Shown: positions 35,482 to 44,733, numbered from the stretch's first letter. The stretch is 64,000 nucleotides of DNA from Saprospiraceae bacterium UBA7687 (GCA_002482845.1 DLGT01000047.1:19054-83053), one strand, 5' to 3'. Numbers and translations are program-made. Notes: a model not told the origin generated them from the sequence alone.

Positions 35482-38478
35482 ATGCAAAATTTGATTAAAA
35501 AGCAAGATATTATTAAGTTAAATAACTATAAAATTATTGTTTTATTGGTAATCTCAATATTTTATGGCAGTAGTTTGTATTGTCAAGAATATAAAGATAT
35601 AAAGAATATCACAATAAAAGATGGATTACCGTCCAATGTTGTCTATGGGATAAAACAAGATTCAAAAGGATTTATATGGGCAACGACTAATAAAGGAGTA
35701 GTAAGATATGATGGAAGAAAATTCAAATTATATACAGTAGAAGATGGTTTGCCATCAAATGATAATTTTGTCATGTTGTTAGACAGTAAAGACAATGTCT
35801 GGTTGTATTCTTTTAAGGCTGTGTGCAAAATAGGAAATGATGGAGTAATAAAAACCCTCGTGGAGACAAACTCGCATTTTGGCTATTTTTTGATAAATGA
35901 ATTAGATGAAGTTTTTTTTAGAACTTTAAATGTAAATTCCAAGGAAAAAGGTTTTAAAAGATATAATCATTATATAATTAAAAATGATGTAGTAAATAAA
36001 ATCGACTTCAGTAAAATATTAATCTTCTCTAATGTAATTTATTCAGTTTTTTTAGAAAATAATAAATTAGCTCATTTCTTTTATGGTAAATCAATCAAAA
36101 AAGGTTACATTTATAATAAGACAAATAGTACATTAGAACAGGTTGAAAACAATTCAAATTTGTATCCTGAATTGATGGTTACTCATAAACGGCCACATAT
36201 TGGTGAATATATAACCATTAATGACTCAATTTCTATATTGATGAGCACAAGTCATTATAGAATCTATATCTGCAATGAACCACAACTAGAAATGGAATTT
36301 CCTTTTGGAATAAAAAAGTTTACGAATGGCAATTCCTATTTATATAAAAATGATCTTTTAGTCCTATTTGATAAAGGAATATACAAACTTAATTTAAATA
36401 AAGATCGTAACGGTGTTTTTGAATCTTTTATGGACATTCCACAATCCACTGGAATTTTGTTTGATAATGATGGAAGTTTTTGGGTCTCTACATTAGGCGA
36501 AGGCATATATAAAATTAATAAGCAAGTCGCTCATTCAGAAAATAAAGTATTGAGCATTATTGAAGAAAGACGAATTATAAAACTTTCAGGAAATAAAAAC
36601 GAAAAGTTATGGTTTGTCAATTCAAGTAATGAAACTAAGGAATATTATACTAAAAGGAGTTACTCATCATCAGGATTGAGTGATATTAGATTTATTGAAA
36701 ACGATGGCTCTAGCATATTTTATGGGGGAAGTGATGCACTTTACGTAGACAACAAAATAATATCTACTTTTAGTTTTAAATCTTTATCTTTAAGAAAAGA
36801 CTCACTTCTCTCTTCTACAACATTTGGTATGAATTTTTTAGCGAAAGATAAACCAATAATATCGACGATTGAAAAATATCAAAATGTAGACTTATCTGGT
36901 AGGATGATTGCAGTATTATTGTTAGATGACCTTTTTTATTGTGGTAACGAAAATGGGCTTTTTTATGGAAGGAGAAATTCGAAAACCTTAATACCCATTT
37001 GCTTATCAGAGAGTGAAGCAAATATAAGTATTAATGGGATATTGAAATCATCGGATGGATTGATATGGGTATCTACAGAAGGTTTCGGAGTTTTTATTCT
37101 TCAAAATAATGAACCTGTAAAACACTTTACAAAAGAGTTACTCGATTTAAATATTCATTCCTTGAGGATAGACAATAGGAATAATATTTGGGTTTCTACT
37201 CGATTGGGTGTAAATATGATTTCAAAAAATGGCTCAAGTTATGATGTTCAAAAGATTACAAGTTACCATGGATTACCTAGTAATTATGTAAACGATACTT
37301 ATTGTTATGATGATATCCTTTATGTAGGAACGGACGAAGGGTTAGTAAAACTAAATTTAACCGATTTTGAACAGGAAGAATTTAATAAGGCGCCTTCTGT
37401 TTATATTCTAAAAAGTAATGTAAAAAGTAATGGCAAAAGATTAAATATCGACTTTTTTGAAGATAATTCATTCAATTTTAATCAAAATACCTTCAGTTTT
37501 GAATACACAGGTATCTCACATAGAAGCAATGGTAAAATTGGGTTTGAATATAGATTGCTACCAGGTATATCTAATTGGACGGCCACTACAAATGATAATA
37601 TTACTTTCAATTCGCTTTCACCAGGGACATATACATTTGAAGTTAGAGCAATAAATGCAATTGGGATTAAAAGTGAGTTTCCCGCATCCTACTCATTCAC
37701 CATTAACAAACACTACACTCAAACTACATGGTTTTTTATTTTGATTGCTTTATTATTGGTTGCTTTATCCGTTTTGGTAGTTTCAACTTACTTTAGATAC
37801 AAAAGAAAAAGATTTGAAGAAGCTAATAAAACTCAGAAAACTATCAGTGAGTTGAGACTAAAATCTCTTCAATCTCAGATGAACCCTCACTTTATTTTCA
37901 ATTCACTTAACGCTATACAGCAGTTTATAAATGTCGAAAATAGAAGAGCAGCCAATGACTATTTGGCGCGTTTTGCCAGGTTGATGCGTTTATATTTAGG
38001 AGGTTCAGAAAATCAGTTTATATCTCTAGAACAAGAAATGGAAGTAATTAGGCTTTATTGTCAGTTGGAGCATCTTAGATTTGCAGATAAATATGAGTAT
38101 GAAATCAAGATTCAACCCGGATTAGACCTGTCACAAGTCAAAGTTCCTGCAATGTTGCTGCAACCACATGTTGAGAATGCAATCAGACATGGATTAGTTC
38201 CGTCAGGTAAGGATGATAATTTTTTGAATGTTGAAGTTTACAAATTAGGTGAAGGGATTTTATGTTCTATAAAGGACAATGGCGTTGGTAGATCAAAATC
38301 ACTTGAATTAAAGATGTATAAACAAGAAAGACATAGATCATTGGGCAATAAAATTTCTAAAGAGAGGTTAGAAGTAATAAGGGATTTGAAGTTGGCAAAT
38401 ATTACAGAAACTATAGACGACGTAATATGTGACAACATGATTTGTGGGACAGAAGTAAGAATATTTATAGGATTTTAA
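35482..38478 (+). CDS. Beta-propeller sensor histidine kinase, LytS type
   Basis: 998 residues. An N-terminal hydrophobic segment (about 14-33) exports the sensor. Residues ~38-640 carry Reg_prop propeller repeats (NITIKDGLPSNVVYGIKQDSKGFIW, VEDGLPSNDNF, STEGFGVFIL and others). A Y_Y_Y-type Ig domain (EYRLLPGISNWTATTNDN...SPGTYTFEVRA) leads to a membrane span at ~748-772. The cytoplasmic kinase is the His_kinase type: MNPHFIFNSLN with His803, then QPHVENAIRHGL and KDNGVGRSKS for ATP binding. Next to the LytTR regulator gene 65 bp downstream; they form one two-component system. The ligand is unknown. Confidence 0.95.
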   Translation: MQNLIKKQDIIKLNNYKIIVLLVISIFYGSSLYCQEYKDIKNITIKDGLPSNVVYGIKQDSKGFIWATTNKGVVRYDGRKFKLYTVEDGLPSNDNFVMLLDSKDNVWLYSFKAVCKIGNDGVIKTLVETNSHFGYFLINELDEVFFRTLNVNSKEKGFKRYNHYIIKNDVVNKIDFSKILIFSNVIYSVFLENNKLAHFFYGKSIKKGYIYNKTNSTLEQVENNSNLYPELMVTHKRPHIGEYITINDSISILMSTSHYRIYICNEPQLEMEFPFGIKKFTNGNSYLYKNDLLVLFDKGIYKLNLNKDRNGVFESFMDIPQSTGILFDNDGSFWVSTLGEGIYKINKQVAHSENKVLSIIEERRIIKLSGNKNEKLWFVNSSNETKEYYTKRSYSSSGLSDIRFIENDGSSIFYGGSDALYVDNKIISTFSFKSLSLRKDSLLSSTTFGMNFLAKDKPIISTIEKYQNVDLSGRMIAVLLLDDLFYCGNENGLFYGRRNSKTLIPICLSESEANISINGILKSSDGLIWVSTEGFGVFILQNNEPVKHFTKELLDLNIHSLRIDNRNNIWVSTRLGVNMISKNGSSYDVQKITSYHGLPSNYVNDTYCYDDILYVGTDEGLVKLNLTDFEQEEFNKAPSVYILKSNVKSNGKRLNIDFFEDNSFNFNQNTFSFEYTGISHRSNGKIGFEYRLLPGISNWTATTNDNITFNSLSPGTYTFEVRAINAIGIKSEFPASYSFTINKHYTQTTWFFILIALLLVALSVLVVSTYFRYKRKRFEEANKTQKTISELRLKSLQSQMNPHFIFNSLNAIQQFINVENRRAANDYLARFARLMRLYLGGSENQFISLEQEMEVIRLYCQLEHLRFADKYEYEIKIQPGLDLSQVKVPAMLLQPHVENAIRHGLVPSGKDDNFLNVEVYKLGEGILCSIKDNGVGRSKSLELKMYKQERHRSLGNKISKERLEVIRDLKLANITETIDDVICDNMICGTEVRIFIGF

Positions 38479-38543
38479 AATATCTTTTAATTTTGCAAGT
38501 TGAGAAGGTGCAAATTTCTTCAATTAACATTTAAGGCAACGGT

Positions 38544-39299
38544 ATGAATTCTGAAAAACTCAAAACGGTCATAATTGATGACGAAAAGCCAGGTAGAGAT
38601 AATCTAAAGGCAATACTAGCTGATTATTTTGATGATATCAAGGTAATTGGCGAAGCTGATGACTTGAATTCTTCCATTCAATTATTAGAAAGGGAAAACC
38701 CAGATTTAGTCTTTTTGGATATTGAACTTGGTTTGAATACAGGAATTGAACTATTGAGTTTGGTGAAAAATCCAAGCTTCGAAGTTGTTTTTATAACAGC
38801 CTATGAAGATTATGCAGCCAAGGCATTTAGAACGATTGCAACCGATTATCTTTTAAAACCTATTGATATAGACGAGTTACGCGAAGCTATCCTTAAAGTA
38901 AAACAAAAGATCTTTACAAAAGTATCTCAGAAGCTGATGCTCGAAAGTGCTACCGTAGGAAATATCTCAGATAATGGTGGAAACTTAAAAATCAGCAGTA
39001 CTGATGGAATTGAAATTATCTCTTTTAAGGATATTCTCTATCTTAAATCAATAAACTACTACACTAATATCTTTTTGGTAAATGGTAAGGAAATCATTAC
39101 TTCAAAACATTTGAAGGATTATGAAGAACAACTTAAAAATAATAAATTTTTCAGAATTCATAATTCCTACATAATCAACACAGAATATCTACAAAATATA
39201 GCAATGAAGGAAGGTTTTTTTGCAAATTTGGTGGATGGTACATCCATTAAAATTTCAAGAAGAAGAAAAGATGAATTTTTGAATTTTTTAAATTCATAG
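38544..39299 (+). CDS. LytTR family response regulator
   Basis: 251 residues. The receiver domain (about 7-125) has the acidic pair DD at 12-13, phospho-acceptor Asp59 in LVFLDIELG, T/A in FITAYEDYAAKAF, and Lys in DYLLKPIDIDEL. The C-terminal LytTR DNA-binding domain (about 150-250) contains DILYLKSINYYTNIFL and FFRIHNSYIINTEYLQ. LytTR proteins bind pairs of ~9-bp direct repeats about 21 bp apart. It is the partner of the sensor kinase upstream. A matching repeat lies 33 bp after its stop. Confidence 0.96.
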   Translation: MNSEKLKTVIIDDEKPGRDNLKAILADYFDDIKVIGEADDLNSSIQLLERENPDLVFLDIELGLNTGIELLSLVKNPSFEVVFITAYEDYAAKAFRTIATDYLLKPIDIDELREAILKVKQKIFTKVSQKLMLESATVGNISDNGGNLKISSTDGIEIISFKDILYLKSINYYTNIFLVNGKEIITSKHLKDYEEQLKNNKFFRIHNSYIINTEYLQNIAMKEGFFANLVDGTSIKISRRRKDEFLNFLNS

Positions 39300-39331
39300 C
39301 ACAAAAATCGACTTGTTTGTTGTCAAAATTT

Positions 39332-39364
39332 ACCGAATTCTGACTCATTTCCACCGAATTCTGA
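39332..39364 (+). promoter_or_regulatory. 12-bp direct repeat, 21-bp period: LytTR binding-site candidate
   Basis: ACCGAATTCTGA occurs exactly twice, at 39332-39343 and 39353-39364. The 21-bp repeat distance (two helical turns) is the geometry of known LytTR sites such as those of AgrA. The centre is about 60 bp upstream of the predicted start of the RNA that follows, a common activator position. Binding by the adjacent regulator is inferred. Confidence 0.5.
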
Positions 39365-39394
39365 TTTTAACCCCATATACTTAAATCTATTTAT

Positions 39395-39402
39395 TATTTT
39401 TG
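39395..39402 (+). promoter_or_regulatory. -7 element of the candidate small RNA
   Basis: TATTTTTG matches TAnnTTTG. No -33 TTTG is present at 17-23 bp upstream, which would fit an activator-dependent promoter. Confidence 0.4.
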
Positions 39403-39406
39403 GGTT

Positions 39407-39564
39407 GTACATTGACCCTTTGATTATGTTTAAGTAAGTTTTTTCGACACCAAGACTTACCAAAGCAAACTATTTTATTTCAATCCACGTTTTGTGGTGT
39501 TTTGATGTCAATAGTACCCGTTGTTAAAAAAAAAATACCTGTACACAATACAGGTATTTTTTTT
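39407..39564 (+). ncRNA. Candidate structured small RNA downstream of the LytTR gene
   Basis: About 158 nt without a reading frame. GTAC+ATTGAC (39407-39416) pairs with GTCAAT-A-GTAC (39507-39517) as a closing helix with one bulged base. Inside, CTTTG (39418-39422) pairs with CAAAG (39461-39465), stacked on GTAAGT/ACTTAC (39434-39439/39455-39460). A third helix uses CCAC/GTGG (39485-39488/39494-39497) inside TCAA/TTGA. The RNA would end at a terminator of 7 bp plus eight T. A -7 element and a LytTR-like site lie just upstream. It matches no RNA family I can name. Confidence 0.4.
39527..39564. terminator. Bidirectional terminator
   Basis: TACCTGT (39536-39542) pairs with ACAGGTA (39550-39556); an A tract on the left and eight T on the right make it functional on both strands. 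It serves the plus-strand region after the LytTR gene and minus-strand folE. Confidence 0.85.
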
Positions 39565-39584
39565 GATTAATCTGAAATAAATTT

Positions 39585-40310
39585 TTATTTGGCATAGTTT
39601 AAAAATTCAGACTTTCTTTGCTCGTCTTGAAATTTGCCTGAATAGGACGCTGTAACAGTACTACTGTTAATATCCTGAATACCTCTAGATGACACACATA
39701 AATGTGTTGCTTCTATATAAACTGCCACATCATCAGATTCTAAAACTCTTTTTAATTCTTCCGCAATTTGTACTGTTAGTCGTTCCTGGACTTGGGGCCT
39801 TTTGGCGTAGAACTGAACAATTCTATTTAGTTTTGACAATCCGATTACTTTCCCAGACGATATGTACGCTACATGAGCCTTCCCAATAATTGGTACAAAA
39901 TGATGCTCACAATTAGAATAAAAAGTTATATCCTTCTCCACAAGCATTTCTGAATACTTGTATTTATTATCAAATAGTTTTACATCTGGTTTGTTATCGG
40001 GGTTGAGACCACTGAAAATTTCTTTGACATACATTTTGGCTACTCTATGCGGAGTTCCTTTAAGACTATCATCCTTTAAATCCAATCCTAGAATGTCCAT
40101 GATACTCCTGAAATGATTCTCGATCGCACTGATTTTGTCTGAGTCACTCATGTCAAACGCCCCTTCTTTCATTGGTGTATCAAAGCTAGTTAAAATATGA
40201 TCATCACCTTCAGCATCATAATCGACTTGAGTTTTACTAGCATTTAATTGCTCATAATCATTATCCATTAAATCGAAATGCTGTACATTAAATTCTGACT
40301 GGTTAAACAT
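39585..40310 (-). CDS. folE: GTP cyclohydrolase I
   Basis: 241 residues. FolE converts GTP to 7,8-dihydroneopterin triphosphate for folate or pterin synthesis. Zinc ligands are Cys134 and His137 (SNCEHHFVP) and Cys205 (THLCVSSRG). The blocks GKAHVAYISSGKVIGLSKLNRIV and QVQERLTVQIAEEL are standard. The first ~60 residues are an acidic extension not needed for catalysis; Met15 is an alternative start. It has a single-gene layout with a bidirectional terminator. Confidence 0.96.
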   Translation of the reverse strand: MFNQSEFNVQHFDLMDNDYEQLNASKTQVDYDAEGDDHILTSFDTPMKEGAFDMSDSDKISAIENHFRSIMDILGLDLKDDSLKGTPHRVAKMYVKEIFSGLNPDNKPDVKLFDNKYKYSEMLVEKDITFYSNCEHHFVPIIGKAHVAYISSGKVIGLSKLNRIVQFYAKRPQVQERLTVQIAEELKRVLESDDVAVYIEATHLCVSSRGIQDINSSTVTASYSGKFQDEQRKSEFLNYAK

Positions 40311-40589
40311 TATATTTTGATTTAGTATTTCAGCATAACATCAATTTATATTTATTGTTTAAGTAATAGGTTATTTATGTTAAACAAAATGTTCTAAATA
40401 CTAATGTGGTCAAATGAATTAATTTTCAATTTTAAAATAAATAATGTATTAAATCTAAGCTAGAATATATTTCTATTTTTAATTTTAGAGTGACATATAT
40501 CATATTTTTGGATGATTTTTTTTAAGTTATTTCATAATTTTTAGTATATTTTTGTATATTATAAATTCTAAACAATTTAATCTGATATT

Positions 40590-41390
40590 ATGCTTAAAAT
40601 TCTTTGTCCAACTGACTTTTCACAAAATTCCAAGTTTGCTATCGAGTATGCAATCGATTTGAGTAATGCTTTACAGGCTAAATTATATTTTGCAACTTCA
40701 TTCAAAGTTCCTACCATAGCTGGTAGCTTGAGATCTCTTGACGAAAAAATTAGAACTGCCCTTGAGGAAGATCTTTTGACTTTTGTATCAGAATTTAGTG
40801 ATTTAATAAAAACAGGTATAGAACCATCTGTGGCGGTACTGGAAGGAAATACCACAGATTCATTATTGCTTTACAGCAAACATGCCGAAATCAATCTTAT
40901 CATTATGGGGACTTTAGGGAGTTCAGCAATTGCAAATATGGTTACAGGAAGTATTACAAAAAAAATGTTTGAGAAAAGTACTATTCCTGTGCTAGCTATA
41001 CCGTCAACCACTCGGTATAATATGACTTCCAATAGATTTCTTTTAAGTTTGGACTCAAATGGTATTGGTAATAAATCGTCTATAGAATTATTGAAAAAAT
41101 TGAAGTCTTTACCAAGCACAACTATTGATGTTTTTCACATGTCAACAAAAGACGAGAATGTATCTTTGGATCCCAAATCAGGTGAATTAGCAGGTATTGT
41201 AAATGAAATTATCAATGTAGAAGGAATAGATGTTGTTAAAGAAATAAAATATTTTGTTGACACAAATGATATCGGCATATTGATCATGGTGGGAAGAAAA
41301 CATAGTTTTTGGGAAAGATTATTTTTGGAAACGAATACCACAGCAGAATTGTTCAGTACAAATGTGCCAATATTAATTTTGCCAGAATAA
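40590..41390 (+). CDS. Tandem universal stress protein
   Basis: 266 residues, two Usp domains. Domain 1 (about 1-145) starts KILCPTDFS and has the ATP-binding motif G-x2-G-x9-G-S in GTLGSSAIANMVTGS. Domain 2 (about 150-266) ends TNVPILILPE, but its corresponding loop (GRKHSFWERLFLETNTT) lacks the glycines, so it probably does not bind ATP. Such proteins respond to starvation or stress; the partner is unknown. A -7-like TATTTTTG lies at 40547-40554. It is divergent from folE across 279 bp of very AT-rich sequence with no gene seen. Confidence 0.92.
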   Translation: MLKILCPTDFSQNSKFAIEYAIDLSNALQAKLYFATSFKVPTIAGSLRSLDEKIRTALEEDLLTFVSEFSDLIKTGIEPSVAVLEGNTTDSLLLYSKHAEINLIIMGTLGSSAIANMVTGSITKKMFEKSTIPVLAIPSTTRYNMTSNRFLLSLDSNGIGNKSSIELLKKLKSLPSTTIDVFHMSTKDENVSLDPKSGELAGIVNEIINVEGIDVVKEIKYFVDTNDIGILIMVGRKHSFWERLFLETNTTAELFSTNVPILILPE

Positions 41391-41472
41391 ACATCTAGAT
41401 TTATTCGAAATATGTTTTGCAATTTGTGCTAAATGATTTAGGTTTACATTTCAATTTAAATTAATTGCCAAT

Positions 41473-42873
41473 ATGGAAATTGTAAATCATTCTTTTCAGG
41501 AAATAAAAGAGTCCTTTGATAAAAAAAGGACTTTTTTTAATTTAGGTCATACCAAATCTTACGAATTTAGACGTAATGCACTGAAAAACCTAAGGAATGC
41601 CATCATCAAATACAAATCCGAAATATTAGATGCTTTATATGCAGATTTTAAGAAGCCATTTTATGAAGCATATATCGGTGAAATAGGTGTCACAACTGAT
41701 GATATCAATTTTGCATTAAAACATTTAGCCCAATGGATGGAAGTGCAGCATGTACCGACACCGCTTACTATTCAGCCTGCGTCCAGCAAAATCTATGCAG
41801 ATCCCAAGGGAGTCGTTTTAATTTTTGCACCATGGAACTATCCTTTCAATCTTACGATGATACCTTTGATAGGGGCGATCGCTGCAGGAAACTGTGTCAT
41901 GCTGAAACCTGCACATGAAACACCAAATACTGCCAAAGTAATGGAAAAGATCATAACCACCACTTTTGACCAGAGTTTTGTAAGTGTAGTCATGGGAGAA
42001 GGAAGACAAATCGGCGAAATCCTATTGGACAATTTTACTTTTAACCATATATTTTTTACAGGTTCTCCCAATGTTGGGAAATGGATTATGGCGAAAGCTG
42101 CCAGAACTTTGACACCTGTGACCTTAGAATTGGGTGGTAAAAGTCCTACTATCATAGACAAGACTGCAAATCTTAAGGTAACGCTCAATCGTCTAGTCTG
42201 GGCTAAGTATTTTAATTGTGGTCAGACCTGTACGAGTCCTGATTATATCCTTGTCCATAAAGACATCAAAGAAAAATTTATAGCTGGTTTAAAAGCCAAA
42301 ATCAAAGAGTTTTATGGTGAAGACCCTCAAAAGTCGCCATATTATCCTAGAATGGTCAATAAAACTAGATTTGATGTCGTGAGCAAATATTTATCTCAAG
42401 GCAAACTCATCTCTGGAGGTAGGGTAGATCCTGCTGACAATTATATCGAGCCATCTGTCATCGAATTGGATAATCTTGAAGTTCCTGTAATGCAAGAAGA
42501 GATTTTTGGTCCAATCATGCCAATCATTACTTGGTCGGATAAATCAGAAATATTGACCATAGTGAGGAAAAATAGATATCCACTTACTTGTTATGTTTTT
42601 GCTGAAGACAAGGCTCTCATTGATTTTGTGATAAAAAACATTGAATTTGGAAGTGGATGTATTAATGATACCATGGCACAATTTGCTAATTCTCATTTTC
42701 CATTCGGTGGCGTACAAACGAGTGGTATAGGAAAATATCATGGTAAATATAGTTTTGATACATTCTCAAACCTGAAACCTATATTGAATACTTCGACTTG
42801 GATAGATCCTGATCTCAGATATCCGCCTCACACATCTCTAAAAATGAAACTCGCCAAATGGTTTTTGGAATAA
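41473..42873 (+). CDS. Aldehyde dehydrogenase, ALDH3-like
   Basis: 466 residues. It oxidises aldehydes to acids with NAD(P)+. Motifs include FAPWNYPFNLTMIPLIGAI, the NAD-binding FTGSPNVGKWIM, catalytic Glu in LELGGKSP and catalytic Cys in FNCGQTCTSPDYI, then EEIFGPIMPII and the C-terminal FPFGGVQTSGIGKYHG. The pattern is of class 3/fatty aldehyde dehydrogenases. The C-terminus (LKMKLAKWFLE) is short and soluble, without the membrane anchor of some relatives. It lies 82 bp after the stress-protein gene on the same strand, so co-transcription is possible. Confidence 0.94.
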   Translation: MEIVNHSFQEIKESFDKKRTFFNLGHTKSYEFRRNALKNLRNAIIKYKSEILDALYADFKKPFYEAYIGEIGVTTDDINFALKHLAQWMEVQHVPTPLTIQPASSKIYADPKGVVLIFAPWNYPFNLTMIPLIGAIAAGNCVMLKPAHETPNTAKVMEKIITTTFDQSFVSVVMGEGRQIGEILLDNFTFNHIFFTGSPNVGKWIMAKAARTLTPVTLELGGKSPTIIDKTANLKVTLNRLVWAKYFNCGQTCTSPDYILVHKDIKEKFIAGLKAKIKEFYGEDPQKSPYYPRMVNKTRFDVVSKYLSQGKLISGGRVDPADNYIEPSVIELDNLEVPVMQEEIFGPIMPIITWSDKSEILTIVRKNRYPLTCYVFAEDKALIDFVIKNIEFGSGCINDTMAQFANSHFPFGGVQTSGIGKYHGKYSFDTFSNLKPILNTSTWIDPDLRYPPHTSLKMKLAKWFLE

Positions 42874-42892
42874 AGTAATTTTAATACAAATA

Positions 42893-43357
42893 TTACTTAA
42901 GCGTTTTTATGAATGTTTGAAGTTTGTCTTCCTGTTTGGTTCCAATAAGAATTTTTTTGCCAGTTTTCATGTAAAGCTGAACACCAGTATTTCCATTTAT
43001 AATATAGGCTTTTCCAGCTGAGAAGCTATTTCTGATACCCCATCCACCATACTCCCGAATAGGTTTGAATGTACGTATTTCTGATTTTTCTACATCCGAC
43101 CACAAGATAGTTTGCCACTTAAGATGAAGCGGAAACAATTTATAATCGATAGTCTTTTCGTTTATTTTAGAATGTAATCTCATGAAAAATAACAAACCAC
43201 TGACAAAAGCGGTGGATATCATACTTCCATAAAAAAATGAAATATCCACATGGTCCAAGTGGAAATAGATGATATAATTGATCACAGATACCAAAGCCAT
43301 TATAGACAAAGGCCAAATTGAGTCTATTCTTTGCGTTTCTTCGTAACTTTTCGTCAT
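42893..43357 (-). CDS. Two-span membrane protein with PH-like domain
   Basis: 154 residues. Two hydrophobic spans (WPLSIMALVSVINYIIYF and FFYGSMISTAFVSGLLFFM) precede a soluble domain with the pattern WSDVEKSEIRTFKPIREYGGWGIRNSFS...GVQLYMKTGKKILIGTKQEDKLQTFI. GGWGIR followed by a short strand and a C-terminal helix is typical of bacterial PH-like domains. Function unknown. Its start overlaps the M28 peptidase stop by one base, so the two are translationally coupled. Confidence 0.75.
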   Translation of the reverse strand: MTKSYEETQRIDSIWPLSIMALVSVINYIIYFHLDHVDISFFYGSMISTAFVSGLLFFMRLHSKINEKTIDYKLFPLHLKWQTILWSDVEKSEIRTFKPIREYGGWGIRNSFSAGKAYIINGNTGVQLYMKTGKKILIGTKQEDKLQTFIKTLK

Positions 43358-44610
43358 TAGAATGTCACTGATTTGGTCATTTCTTTACCTTCCCTTAAGA
43401 ATTTTACATCAATGGTTTGTCCAGGCTTGAATATTGACAAACACTTCATATATGACTGCATATCAGGCACTTCTAGTTCTCCCATTTTGGTTATGATATC
43501 GCCCTTTATCAACCCAGATACTTGTGCAGGCTTACCGTCCTTCACACCATCAAGTTTTAGTCCTACACCATCATAAAGGTAGTCAGGCATCACACCTAGA
43601 GTAACAGAAAAAGCCATTCTAGCTTGTGATTCATCTTTAGTTTTTGTAAAGGGCAGTTTACCCTTACTTTCAAGTGCCACCACTACTTGATAAATATAAT
43701 CCACAATATCATACACACCTTCATAATTGATCAAATGAGCATCGTCACTTGGCTTATGATAATCGCTATGTTGTCCTGTAAAAAATGCTAAAACTGGTAT
43801 TTCTGCATTGTAAAATGATGCATGATCTGAAGGTCCCATTCCAGAAAGATCTTTTTTAATGCTGAATTTAGGTTTTTTGATTTTATCTAAGATTGACTCT
43901 AAATCTGGAGAAGTACCAATACCACTAATAGCTAGTTTTCTCTCTGTATTAAGTCTGCCTATCATGTCCATATTTAGCATGATATTGAATGATTTTTTAT
44001 CAAAAGTGGTATTGTTTACAAAGAAATTTGATCCCCAAAGACCTTTTTCTTCACCGGAGAAACAAATAAACAAATAATTATGATTCTTAAGACCGCTTTT
44101 TTTAATTACATCAGCAAGGTATAAGACACCTGCCACACCACTCGAATTGTCATCTGCACCATTGTGAATAGCTAGTTCACCTACATATAATGAACCTTCA
44201 TGTCCGTATCCTAAGTGATCGTAATGTCCACCAATAATAATGGTAGCGGCGGCTTTATTATCTATATAGCCTAATATATTCCTACCTGTAACTTCTGTGC
44301 CATTTGAAGTAGACTCATCGCCATGTGGGTTTCCGCTTTTTTTGCGTTTGAATGTTTGGAAATAAGTGTTGTTTTCTCCAGTAGTTTTCAGTCCGATTTC
44401 AGCAAATCTTTTAGCTATATAATCACCTGCTTTTCGCTCACCTTCTGTGCCTATTTCACGACCTTGCATGTCATCGGCGGCTAATGTCTCAATATCCATT
44501 CGAATACTGCTTTGAACATTACTAGCAGGAGCAATTGTTTTTTTGCTACAAGATGTGATTAGAAAAGTGAAAACAAATAAATAGATATAAACAGTTCTGA
44601 AAGAAGACAT
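43357..44610 (-). CDS. M28 family zinc aminopeptidase lipoprotein with PDZ domain
   Basis: 417 residues. A lipoprotein signal ends in the lipobox LITSC. A PA-like or linker region precedes the M28 catalytic domain with zinc ligands in GGHYDHLGYG, NGADDNSSGVAG, SGEEKGLWGS, NMDMIGRLN and HSDYHKPSDD. The C-terminal ~90 residues form a PDZ domain (GVGLKLDGVKDGKPAQVSGL...KFLREGKEM). ATG 44610 is preferred because an upstream in-frame TTG at 44631 sits in the -7 promoter box. It probably acts on peptides at the cell envelope. Confidence 0.92.
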   Translation of the reverse strand: MSSFRTVYIYLFVFTFLITSCSKKTIAPASNVQSSIRMDIETLAADDMQGREIGTEGERKAGDYIAKRFAEIGLKTTGENNTYFQTFKRKKSGNPHGDESTSNGTEVTGRNILGYIDNKAAATIIIGGHYDHLGYGHEGSLYVGELAIHNGADDNSSGVAGVLYLADVIKKSGLKNHNYLFICFSGEEKGLWGSNFFVNNTTFDKKSFNIMLNMDMIGRLNTERKLAISGIGTSPDLESILDKIKKPKFSIKKDLSGMGPSDHASFYNAEIPVLAFFTGQHSDYHKPSDDAHLINYEGVYDIVDYIYQVVVALESKGKLPFTKTKDESQARMAFSVTLGVMPDYLYDGVGLKLDGVKDGKPAQVSGLIKGDIITKMGELEVPDMQSYMKCLSIFKPGQTIDVKFLREGKEMTKSVTF

Positions 44611-44628
44611 ACGATTAATTTTATTTTG

Positions 44629-44636
44629 CAAAATTA
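44629..44636 (-). promoter_or_regulatory. -7 element of the M28 peptidase gene
   Basis: TAATTTTG on the minus strand, 18 bp before the ATG at 44610. It overlaps the in-frame TTG at 44631 and thus decides the start. Confidence 0.45.
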
Positions 44637-44733
44637 TAAATTAATTAGCGTTAATTATAATAGTGATCTGCATTATTACAATCTCATGATATTGCTCTTG
44701 GGTTTGAATATAGATTGACAACCAATTTTTAAA

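Noticed and set aside
40311..40589. Riboswitch before folE or the stress-protein gene
   Set aside because: The sequence is nearly all A/T with no stable paired stems or known aptamer core.
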